The notes beneath the pieces were generated by a model. The model was given only the letters and a program-made list of their open reading frames with translations. It did no database searches and was not told the DNA's origin. The position numbers were made by a program, and so were the translations under genes. This document shows positions 56,761 to 64,000 of a DNA stretch of 64,000 bases, in pieces (position 1 is the stretch's first letter; each line of letters opens with the position of its first letter). This stretch comes from Fulverythrobacter ferritrahens (lineage in GTDB: Bacteria; Pseudomonadota; Alphaproteobacteria; Sphingomonadales; Sphingomonadaceae), in the NCBI RefSeq assembly GCF_020539485.1, contig NZ_JACDXU010000002.1, forward strand, positions 372,001 through 436,000, read 5' to 3'.

Positions 56761-57630
56761 ATGGACATGGTCGGCGTGATCGGGGCGGGGCAGATGGGTT
56801 CGGGCATTGCCCAGACAGTGGCCCAGCGCGGCATCGAAGTGCTGCTGTGCGACGTCGATCTGGCGCTGGCCGAAAAGGCCAAGGCGAAGATCGAGAAAGT
56901 GTTGGCCCGGCTGGTGGAGAAGGAGAAGATCTCCGCTGCCGATGCTTCCGCCACGCTCGGCCGGATCGTGCCGGTGGCCGATTATGCGCCGATGGCCGGG
57001 GCGGGCATCATCATCGAAGCCGCGACCGAGCGGGAGGATATCAAGCGCGCCATCTTTGCCAAAGCGGGCGAAGTGCTGGGCGCGGATGCGATCCTGGCCA
57101 GCAATACCAGTTCCATCCCCATCACCCGCATGGCGGCCGGCACGGCTGACCCGGCGCGCTTTATCGGGCTGCATTTCTTCAATCCCGTGCCGCTGATGCA
57201 GCTGATCGAAGTGATCCCCGGCCTTGCCACCAGCCCCGATACGGTGGCCCGCACCCGCGCCTTTGCCGAAAGCCTGGGCAAGCAGGTGGTGATGAGCGGG
57301 GACGAGCCGGGCTTCGTGGTCAACCGCATCCTGCTGCCCATGATCAACGAGGCATGCTTCGTGCTGGGACAGGGTACGGCCAGTGCGGCGGATATCGACA
57401 AGGGCGCCCGGCTGGGCCTCAATCATCCGATGGGGCCGCTGGAACTGGCGGATTTCATCGGGCTGGATACCTGCCTTGAAATCGTGAAGGTGATCTTTGC
57501 TTCCACTGGCGATTCCAAATATCGCCCGGCGCCGCTGCTGGCCAAATATGTCGATGCCGGCTGGCTCGGCCGCAAGACAGGCCGGGGCTTTTACGACTAT
57601 TCCGGCGAGGTTCCTGTTCCGAGCGTTTAG
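56761..57630 (+). CDS. 3-hydroxybutyryl-CoA dehydrogenase (S-specific)
   Basis: Oxidises (S)-3-hydroxybutyryl-CoA with NAD in beta-oxidation or butyrate-type metabolism. The 289-residue chain has the N-terminal [11 protein letters not shown] cofactor loop, the conserved [12 protein letters not shown] and SNTSSIPIT segments, [14 protein letters not shown] with the catalytic His, and a C-terminal domain with [12 protein letters not shown]. It stands alone in its operon, after the adenosyltransferase, converging on a proline-rich small gene. The name hbd is usual but I do not claim pathway membership. Confidence 0.93.
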   Translation: MDMVGVIGAGQMGSGIAQTVAQRGIEVLLCDVDLALAEKAKAKIEKVLARLVEKEKISAADASATLGRIVPVADYAPMAGAGIIIEAATEREDIKRAIFAKAGEVLGADAILASNTSSIPITRMAAGTADPARFIGLHFFNPVPLMQLIEVIPGLATSPDTVARTRAFAESLGKQVVMSGDEPGFVVNRILLPMINEACFVLGQGTASAADIDKGARLGLNHPMGPLELADFIGLDTCLEIVKVIFASTGDSKYRPAPLLAKYVDAGWLGRKTGRGFYDYSGEVPVPSV

Positions 57631-57641
57631 AAGGCGGTCGC

Positions 57642-58037
57642 CTAGTTCTTCTTCAGGACGGCCACGCCATTGACCATTTCAAAGCGGGAGCCGGAATCGC
57701 CGGTCGAGGCGTTTCCGCCCTCTTCCATGCCGTCGCTCGTGCCCGCATCCTCGCGGGGTGTGGGATCGGTACCCGTGGCGGGATCGACCAGTTCCTCGTC
57801 TTCCATATATTCATGCGTCACCGGCTGTGCGGCATCGGCAGGCGGCGGCGCTTCGGTGGGAAGCGGCGGCGGCGGGGCGACCGGAGCGCTGGCCTGCGGG
57901 AGCGGGGCGGCAGGACGCGAACTGAAGCGCGAGAGCAGCCCACCATCCTCGTCACCCACCAGCACATAGGTTGCGAGCAGCATGAAGGCGACAAAGCCCG
58001 CTGCGAACCAGCGGTTCTTGAAGATGAACTGATTCAT
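57642..58037 (-). CDS. Small membrane protein with proline-rich linker, unknown function
   Basis: 131-residue product with one N-terminal transmembrane helix (WFAAGFVAFMLLATYVLV) and a low-complexity linker rich in Pro, Ala and acidic residues (VAPPPPLPTEAPPP). The C-terminus (SRFEMVNGVAVLKKN) may be a small domain. I do not recognise a family. It lies 57 bases after mutS on the same strand and may be a second gene of that transcript. Confidence 0.65.
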   Translation of the reverse strand: MNQFIFKNRWFAAGFVAFMLLATYVLVGDEDGGLLSRFSSRPAAPLPQASAPVAPPPPLPTEAPPPADAAQPVTHEYMEDEELVDPATGTDPTPREDAGTSDGMEEGGNASTGDSGSRFEMVNGVAVLKKN

Positions 58038-58094
58038 GCCCGCCTCATAACGAGAGCACGGTTAATTCCTGGTAAGAGCCAGTGGGCGGCTGCC

Positions 58095-60695
58095 TTACGC
58101 GGGCGCGGAAAGGCGCTTCAGCTCGTAAAGCAGGTCCAGCGCTTCGCGCGGGCTCAGCGCGTCGATATCCAGCCCGTCCAGCCGGTCGCGCAGCGCGTCG
58201 CGGGATTCTTCCTCCTGCATCTGCGCTGCGGCGAATAGCGGCAGGTCGCCCAGACCCGCAGCCAGCCCCCCGGTTTCGGCGCGGCCCTGTTCCAGCCGGT
58301 CGAGCACCTGCCGGGCGCGCTTCACCACCAGATCCGGTACGCCTGCCAGCCGCGCGACGGCGAGGCCATAGGAACGGTCTGCCGGGCCGGTGGCCAGTTC
58401 GTGCAGCAGCACCAGATCGCCCTTCCACTCCCGCGCGCGGACGTGGTGGAGCGACAGGGCCTCGCAGGTTTCGGCAAGGCGAGCCAGTTCGTGATAATGG
58501 GTGGCGAACAGGCAGCGGCAGCGGTTCTTCTCATGCACCGCTTCCACCACGGCCCAAGCCAGCGCCAGCCCGTCATAGGTGGAAGTACCGCGTCCGACCT
58601 CGTCGAGGATCACGAAGCTGCGCTCGCTTGCCTGGGCAAGGATCGCGGCGGTCTCCACCATTTCGACCATGAAGGTCGAACGCCCGCGCGCCAGATTGTC
58701 CGATGCGCCCACGCGGCTGAACAGCCGGTCCACCAGCCCGATCCGCGCGGCCTCTGCGGGCACATAGCCGCCCGCCTGCGCCAGCAGCACGATCAGCGCA
58801 TTCTGCCGCAGGAACGTGGATTTACCGCCCATGTTCGGACCACCGATCAGCCACAGCCGGTCGGCGGGGGAGAGGGTGCAGTCATTGGCCACAAAGCGTT
58901 CGCCGCTGGCGGCCAGCGCCTGCTCCACCACCGGATGGCGGCCGCCCCTGATGTCCAGCGAAAGGCTTTCGGAAATCTCCGGGCGGCACCAATTTCCTTC
59001 CGCGGCACGTTCGGCCAGGCCCGCGGCCACATCGATCCGGGCGAGGGCGGCGGCGGTCGCGGCGATCTGCTCGCGCGCGGCCACAACGGCGGCGGTCAGC
59101 TCCTCGAAATGGGCTTCTTCGGCGGCAAGGGCATGGCCTCCCGCCTCCGCGATGCGGCTCGCTTCCTCATGCAGTTGCAGCGAATTGAAGCGCACCGCAT
59201 TGGCCATGGTCTGCCGGTGCGTGAAGCCGCTCTCGGGCGTCATCAGTCTGTCGCCGAAGCGGGCGGGCACCTCGATGAAATAGCCCAGCACGCCATTGTG
59301 GCGGATTTTCAGCGCAGAAATGCCTGTCTCATCGCGATAGCGGGCCTCCATCGCGGCGATGGCGCGGCGGGCATTGCCCGATACGGCCCGCAATTCGTCC
59401 AGTGCATGGTCATAGCCTTCGGCGATGAAGCCGCCCTGGCTGCGCTCAGTAGGAGGAGTAGGGACGAGTGCGCGACCGAGCAGGTCGGTCAACGCGCCAT
59501 GGCCGCCCAACCGGGGCAGCAGATCGTCAAGCAAGGCGGGCCGGCCATTGCGCCGCCGCAAATGCTCCCCGATATTGCGTGCTTCATTCAGCCCGTCGCG
59601 AATCTGGCCGAGATCGCGGGGGCTGCCGCGCCCGGCCACAACCCTGCCCAGTGCGCGGCCGATATCGGGCGCGCCGCGCAGCACTTCGCGCAGATCGGCG
59701 CGCAGCAGCGGATCTTCATGGAAATATTGCACCAGCGCCAGCCGGGCGGTGATGGCACCGGCATCGGTCAACGGGGCGGAAAGATCGTCTGCCAGCTGAC
59801 GCGCACCCGCGCCGGTCACGCAGCGATCCACCGCCGCGATCAGGCTTCCGGCCCGCCCGCCCTGCTGGCTTGAGAGAATTTCCAGGCTGCCGCGCGTTGC
59901 CTCGTCCATCGCCAGCCGTTCCTCGCCCGCGCGGGCTTCGGGCGGCAGCAGGAAGGGCAGTTTGCCCCGCCCGACGTGCTCCAGATAAGCAACCAGCCCG
60001 CCCGCTGCCGCCAGCATGGCCCGGGTGAAGCTGCCAAAGGCATCCAGCGTGGCGACCTCATGCAGCCGCTTGAGCTGGCCTTCGCCTTCATCGCTGGCAA
60101 AAGTGGTGCGCGGGCGGGGAATCGCGCCGAAGGGCGCCTCGGCCCAGCCTTCGGGCGCGACAAGTTCGCTCGCCCCGATCCGGGCGAGGGCTGCGTTCAT
60201 CCGCTCGGGCGCGCATTCCTCCAGCTCCATGCGGCCGGTGGAGATGTCGCATGCGGCTATGCCGATAGTGCCGCGCAGATCGCAGACTGCCGCCAGCATA
60301 TTGGCACGGCGCGGTTCCAGCAGCGCTTCCTCGGTCAGCGTGCCTGCCGTGACGAAGCGCACGATGTCGCGCCTGACCAGGGCCTTGTAGCCGCCGCGGG
60401 CCTTCGCTTCCTCCGGAGTTTCAACCTGTTCGGCAATCGCCACACGGCAGCCGGCCTTGATCAGCCGGGCAAGATATCCTTCCGCCGAATGGACCGGGAC
60501 GCCGCACATCGGCACGGGTGCCCCGCCATGTTCGCCCCGGCTGGTGAGCGCGATATCCAGCACCTGGCTGGCGATGCGGGCATCCTCGAAGAACAATTCG
60601 AAGAAGTCGCCCATGCGGTAGAACAGCAGGCAATCGCCTGCCTCCGCCTTAAGGGCGAAATATTGCTCCATCATCGGGGTTGCGGAACTGGACAT
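58095..60695 (-). CDS. mutS: DNA mismatch-repair ATPase MutS
   Basis: Recognises mismatches and initiates repair. The 866-residue protein is full length. The N-terminal mismatch-reading domain has PMMEQYFALKAEAGDCLLFYRMGDFFE, with the Phe-x-Glu-type contact region downstream. The ATPase core has Walker A GGPNMGGKST near residue 620, Walker B FVILDEVGRGTS and the TH-loop (FATHYHELA). It diverges from maeB across about 110 bases. Confidence 0.97.
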   Translation of the reverse strand: MSSSATPMMEQYFALKAEAGDCLLFYRMGDFFELFFEDARIASQVLDIALTSRGEHGGAPVPMCGVPVHSAEGYLARLIKAGCRVAIAEQVETPEEAKARGGYKALVRRDIVRFVTAGTLTEEALLEPRRANMLAAVCDLRGTIGIAACDISTGRMELEECAPERMNAALARIGASELVAPEGWAEAPFGAIPRPRTTFASDEGEGQLKRLHEVATLDAFGSFTRAMLAAAGGLVAYLEHVGRGKLPFLLPPEARAGEERLAMDEATRGSLEILSSQQGGRAGSLIAAVDRCVTGAGARQLADDLSAPLTDAGAITARLALVQYFHEDPLLRADLREVLRGAPDIGRALGRVVAGRGSPRDLGQIRDGLNEARNIGEHLRRRNGRPALLDDLLPRLGGHGALTDLLGRALVPTPPTERSQGGFIAEGYDHALDELRAVSGNARRAIAAMEARYRDETGISALKIRHNGVLGYFIEVPARFGDRLMTPESGFTHRQTMANAVRFNSLQLHEEASRIAEAGGHALAAEEAHFEELTAAVVAAREQIAATAAALARIDVAAGLAERAAEGNWCRPEISESLSLDIRGGRHPVVEQALAASGERFVANDCTLSPADRLWLIGGPNMGGKSTFLRQNALIVLLAQAGGYVPAEAARIGLVDRLFSRVGASDNLARGRSTFMVEMVETAAILAQASERSFVILDEVGRGTSTYDGLALAWAVVEAVHEKNRCRCLFATHYHELARLAETCEALSLHHVRAREWKGDLVLLHELATGPADRSYGLAVARLAGVPDLVVKRARQVLDRLEQGRAETGGLAAGLGDLPLFAAAQMQEEESRDALRDRLDGLDIDALSPREALDLLYELKRLSAPA

Positions 60696-60808
60696 GATCC
60701 CGGGGGGTTAGACTGCAAAACCGCGATTCGGGAGGGCGAAAGGCAAGCTTTCCCCTATCGCGTCGCACTCAGGCCGGTTAGTGCGGGTTTGCACACAGGG
60801 AGGAATTC

Positions 60809-63073
60809 TTGGCCGAAGACGAAAATCTGCGTTTCACCACCCGCGAAGCGCTGTTCTATCATGAGACCATCCGCCCCGGTAAGATCGAGATCGTCGCTTC
60901 GAAGCCGGTGGCAACCCAGCGCGATCTCTCGCTTGCCTATTCGCCCGGCGTGGCGGCTCCGGTGGAAGCGATCGCACAGGATCCTGCCAAGGCAGCGGAC
61001 TATACGGCGCGCAGCAATCTGGTGGCGGTGATCACCAATGGCACTGCCATTCTGGGCATGGGCAATCTGGGCGCGCTGGCGGCAAAGCCGGTGATGGAAG
61101 GCAAGGCCGTGCTGTTCAAGCGCTTTGCCGATGTCGATGCGATGGACATCGAACTCGCCACGGAAGATCCCGAAGCCTTCGTCAATGCCGTGGCCCTGAT
61201 GGAGCCGACCTTCGGCGGCATCAACCTTGAGGATATCAAGGCCCCTGAATGCTTCATCATCGAGCAGGCCCTGCGCGAACGGATGAAGATTCCCGTGATG
61301 CATGACGATCAGCACGGCACCGCGATCATTACCGCGGCCGGGCTCATCAATGCCTGCCATATTACCGGGCGCGACATCAAGAACGTGAAGGTAGTGGTGA
61401 ACGGGGCGGGCGCGGCGGCCATCGCCTGCACCGCGCTGATCAAGGCGATGGGCGTTCGGCATGACAATGTGATCATGTGCGATCGCAGCGGCGTGATCTG
61501 GCGCGGCCGGACCGAAAGCATGGACCAGTGGAAGAGCGCCCATGCCGCCGACACTCCCGCCCGCTCGCTGGAAGAGGCACTGGACGGGGCCGACGTGTTC
61601 CTGGGCCTTTCCGCCGCAGGGGCACTGAAGCCCGATTGGGTGAAGAAGATGGCCCCGCAGCCGATCATCTTCGCCATGGCCAATCCGGACCCGGAAATCA
61701 CTCCGCCTGATGCAAAGGCCGTGCGCCCCGATGCGATCGTCGCCACGGGCCGCAGCGATTATCCCAATCAGGTCAACAACGTGCTGGGCTTCCCCTTCAT
61801 CTTCCGCGGCGCACTGGATGTGCGCGCCACCGCGATCAATGAAGAGATGAAGATCGCCGCCGCCGAAGCCATCGCCTCGCTCGCGCGGGAAAGCGTGCCG
61901 GAAGAAGTCGCGGTCGCCTATGGCAAGAACCAGAGCTTCGGCACGGAATATATCATTCCTGCCCCCTTCGATCCGCGCCTGATGGAGCGGGTTTCCGCCG
62001 CCGTCGCCAAGGCGGCAATGGATACGGGCGTGGCGACCAGGCCGATCGAGGATTTCGAGGCCTATCGCCTCAGCCTCAAGGCGCGCCTCAACCCCACCAC
62101 TTCGGTCCTGACCCAGGTCTATGCCGATGCGCAAAGCGATCCCAAGCGGGTCGTCTTCGCGGAAGCGGAAGAGGAAGTGACCCTGCGCGCCGCGATCCAG
62201 TTCAAGGATTTCGGCTATGGCGTGCCGGTGCTGGTCGGCCGCACTCAGGCGGTGCGCGACAAGCTGGTGGAACTGGGCGTGAGCGACCCGGATTCCTTCG
62301 AGATCCAGAATTCGGCCGTTTCCGAATATGTCCCGGCAATGGTGGAGTTCCTCTACAAGCGGCTGCAGCGGCGCGGCTTTACCGAGCGGGACGTGCGCCG
62401 CATGGTGAATCAGGAACGCAACGTATTCGCCTCGCTGCTGGTTGCGCTCGGCCATGGCGATGCGATGATATCGGGCACGACCCGGCCCTTTTCCCAGACC
62501 ATGCGCGAAGTGCGCCATGTGCTCGATCCCAAGCCGGGCGCAATCCCCTTCGGCATGCACATGATGATCGGCAAGAACTACACCGCCTTCCTGGCGGATA
62601 CGACGATCAACGAACGGCCCAGCGCGGAAGAACTCGCGCAGATTGCCTGCGGTGCGGCGCAGGTGGCCAAGCGGCTCGGCCATGAGCCGCGCGTTGCCTT
62701 CCTCTCCTATTCCACCTTCGGAAACCCGCCGGGCAAGTGGCTGGAGAATATCCGCGATGCCGTTCACATCCTGGACGCGCAGGGCGTGGACTTCGAATAT
62801 GAAGGCGAAATGGCGCCCGACGCCGCGCTGAACCCCAGGGTGATGAAGCTCTATCCTTTCAGCCGCCTGTCGGCCCCGGCCAATGTGCTGATCATGCCGG
62901 GCCTGCAATCGGCCAATCTTTCGGCCAAGCTGCTGCGCGAACTAGGCGGCAATGCCACGATCGGACCGATGCTGATCGGGATGGAAAAGCCGGTGCAGAT
63001 CGCGCCGATGACGGCCATCGCGCCCGATCTGCTGACTTTGGCCGTTCTGGCCGCCGCCGGGGTTGTCGGGTAA
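60809..63073 (+). CDS. maeB: NADP-dependent malic enzyme fused to phosphotransacetylase-like domain
   Basis: Decarboxylates malate to pyruvate, supplying NADPH. The 754-residue protein has a malic enzyme domain (to about residue 430; VMHDDQHGTAIITAAGL and VVNGAGAAAIACTALIKAMG) and a C-terminal phosphotransacetylase-like domain (about 430-754; RVVFAEAEEEVTLRAA, GMHMMIGKNYTAF) that in this family is regulatory and not catalytic. TTG at 60809 is the start, behind GGAGG. A 12-bp inverted repeat covers its stop codon. Confidence 0.96.
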   Translation: MAEDENLRFTTREALFYHETIRPGKIEIVASKPVATQRDLSLAYSPGVAAPVEAIAQDPAKAADYTARSNLVAVITNGTAILGMGNLGALAAKPVMEGKAVLFKRFADVDAMDIELATEDPEAFVNAVALMEPTFGGINLEDIKAPECFIIEQALRERMKIPVMHDDQHGTAIITAAGLINACHITGRDIKNVKVVVNGAGAAAIACTALIKAMGVRHDNVIMCDRSGVIWRGRTESMDQWKSAHAADTPARSLEEALDGADVFLGLSAAGALKPDWVKKMAPQPIIFAMANPDPEITPPDAKAVRPDAIVATGRSDYPNQVNNVLGFPFIFRGALDVRATAINEEMKIAAAEAIASLARESVPEEVAVAYGKNQSFGTEYIIPAPFDPRLMERVSAAVAKAAMDTGVATRPIEDFEAYRLSLKARLNPTTSVLTQVYADAQSDPKRVVFAEAEEEVTLRAAIQFKDFGYGVPVLVGRTQAVRDKLVELGVSDPDSFEIQNSAVSEYVPAMVEFLYKRLQRRGFTERDVRRMVNQERNVFASLLVALGHGDAMISGTTRPFSQTMREVRHVLDPKPGAIPFGMHMMIGKNYTAFLADTTINERPSAEELAQIACGAAQVAKRLGHEPRVAFLSYSTFGNPPGKWLENIRDAVHILDAQGVDFEYEGEMAPDAALNPRVMKLYPFSRLSAPANVLIMPGLQSANLSAKLLRELGGNATIGPMLIGMEKPVQIAPMTAIAPDLLTLAVLAAAGVVG

Positions 63074-63086
63074 TCCGGCAACCCCG
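63058..63086. terminator. Inverted repeat spanning the maeB stop codon
   Basis: CGGGGTTGTCGG at 63058-63069 pairs with CCGGCAACCCCG at 63075-63086, with one G-T pair and a 5-base loop that contains the TAA. It lies between convergent maeB and the TauE/SafE permease gene and could terminate or stabilise both transcripts. No T-run is present. Confidence 0.6.
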
Positions 63087-63094
63087 CGAGGGGA

Positions 63095-63868
63095 TTAGCT
63101 CAGCGCGGCATATACGCCATAGGCGCTGGTCAGGGTCAGGACGAGGCCGGCCAGGATCAGCATCGCCTTGGTGCTGAAATGCTTGGCAGCATAGGCGCCG
63201 AAGGGCGCGGCCACTACGCCGCCTATCAGGAAGCCCAGCGTCGGCCCGGCAAGGTCCGCCATGCCGAGCTGCGAAATGAAGGCGGCGGAAATGGTGAGGG
63301 TCAGGAAGAACTCCACCGCATTCACCGTGCCGATCACCTTGCGCGGCTCTGCCCCCTGCACCAGCAGATTGGAGGTCACCACCGGGCCCCAGCCGCCGCC
63401 GCCCGCCGCATCGAGAAACCCGCCGACCAGGCCCAGGGGCATCACATGACGCGGGGTGCGCGGCTTGGGAGGATAGAGCAGGCCGCGCGCCAGCAGATAG
63501 AGGCCCACCAGCGTCAGATAGCCCAGCACATAGGGTTTGATGATCGCGCCATCGATGGAAGACAGCAGATAGGCCCCGGCAACTCCGCCGATCATGCCGG
63601 GTATCAGCAGGCGGAAGAACAGCGCCTTCTCGATATTGCCGTGCAGCAGGTGGCTGATGGCGGAAGTGGCGGTGGTGAAACATTCAACCACATGCACGCG
63701 CTGCGAGGCGAGGGCGGGCGGAACCCCCAATACGCCTACCAGCAGCATGTTGGACAGCACGCCAAAGGCCATGCCCAGCGCGCCGTCTACCAGCTGCGCG
63801 GCAAAGCCCACCGCAATGAACGGCAGAATTGCGCCAATGTCGAAACCTGAAAAGTCCATGACGCCCAC
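63095..63868 (-). CDS. TauE/SafE-family membrane permease
   Basis: 257-residue polytopic protein of the sulfite exporter TauE/SafE family, with about eight hydrophobic helices. Family signatures appear in both halves: the N-terminal GFAAQLVDGALGMAFG and the later LGLVGGFLDAAGGGGWGP. These permeases export sulfite, sulfoacetate or related anions; the substrate here is unknown. It converges on maeB. Confidence 0.93.
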   Translation of the reverse strand: MGVMDFSGFDIGAILPFIAVGFAAQLVDGALGMAFGVLSNMLLVGVLGVPPALASQRVHVVECFTTATSAISHLLHGNIEKALFFRLLIPGMIGGVAGAYLLSSIDGAIIKPYVLGYLTLVGLYLLARGLLYPPKPRTPRHVMPLGLVGGFLDAAGGGGWGPVVTSNLLVQGAEPRKVIGTVNAVEFFLTLTISAAFISQLGMADLAGPTLGFLIGGVVAAPFGAYAAKHFSTKAMLILAGLVLTLTSAYGVYAALS

Positions 63869-63950
63869 CGTTGCCGTTTCCAGGGCGGTCAGATGCAGCG
63901 GAGGGCGGCGGCGGGAAAGATAGATTTTCTACGCGGGCAGGCCGACGAAC

Positions 63951-63998
63951 TCACTTCCGGCGATAGCGGAAATACCAGACCTCGTGCCCATAGACGGT
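63951..63998 (-). CDS. Partial gene at the right edge (C-terminus only)
   Basis: The last 50 bases contain an open frame on the minus strand ending TGA at 63951-63953 and reading TVYGHEVWYFRYRRK at its C-terminus, running off the window. It looks like the basic aromatic tail of a real protein, but I cannot identify the family from 15 residues. Confidence 0.4.
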   Translation of the reverse strand, partial: TVYGHEVWYFRYRRK

Positions 63999-64000
63999 GC

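Noticed and set aside
58057-58075. A CtrA-like site (TTAA, seven bases, TAAG) near the proline-rich gene
   Set aside because: One half-site is imperfect and AT-rich four-base motifs are too frequent to call a site.
60755-62908. A 717-codon leftward open frame over maeB
   Set aside because: Antisense shadow; malic enzyme motifs lie on the plus strand.

Overview
The window reads as a chromosomal segment of a GC-rich alphaproteobacterium, most likely a member of the Sphingomonadales (Novosphingobium, Sphingopyxis or Erythrobacter-like). The basis is the leuS-lptE-holA order, small alphaproteobacterial families such as DUF3576 and DUF3572, a divK-like regulator beside the DUF3572 gene, a DksA with a degenerate zinc site, and the 1.6-kilo-residue NAD-glutamate dehydrogenase. 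This placement is inference from gene content; no 16S rRNA is present. I see no prophage, insertion sequence, CRISPR array or integrase. Coding density is high, and many neighbours overlap by an ATGA start/stop.

Layout. 1-4.6 kb: minus-strand leuS-lptE-holA with an upstream lipoprotein. 5-8.5 kb: an exported beta-barrel-like protein, an acetoacetyl-CoA reductase, class II fumarase and two small proteins. 8.6-16 kb: murA and galU diverge, followed by an M23 peptidase and a glnE-bcp-DUF455 operon. 16-21 kb: an M28 lipoprotein peptidase with an agmatine-deiminase-like gene, and a quinohemoprotein alcohol dehydrogenase. 21-28.5 kb: thrS, a membrane GGDEF-EAL protein, a hydrolase, a TPR protein and a luciferase-like oxidoreductase. 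28.5-36 kb: a giant NAD-GDH and a ferredoxin-reductase-like flavoprotein converge on an NADP-type gdhA. 36-41.2 kb: queG, a NatAB-like ABC exporter, a Tat-exported MsrB, a tandem PilZ protein and tRNA-Leu(UAA). 41.5-45.3 kb: an uncharacterised catabolic-looking cluster (MetE-like, VOC, CoA-transferase, citryl-CoA-lyase-like). 45.3-52.8 kb: divK, small metabolic genes, dksA, a second PilZ gene, an orphan peptide-binding lipoprotein and a DUF4112 gene. 52.8-54.2 kb: a metalloprotease gene beside 750 gene-poor bases, the only part that looks like accessory DNA. 54.2-64 kb: an HNH nuclease, gluQ, a HIG1 protein, cobalamin adenosyltransferase, 3-hydroxybutyryl-CoA dehydrogenase, mutS, maeB and a TauE/SafE permease.

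How the genes work together. Several parts touch carbon/nitrogen balance: glnE, the two glutamate dehydrogenases, malic enzyme and fumarase. Cyclic-di-GMP signalling is represented by one GGDEF-EAL enzyme and two PilZ proteins carrying three PilZ domains. QueG and GluQ are two steps of queuosine and glutamyl-queuosine tRNA modification. Most of the window is housekeeping. The best candidate for something undescribed is the 41.5-45.3 kb cluster, whose citryl-CoA-lyase-like protein has Asn where the catalytic Asp of ATP-citrate lyase would be expected.
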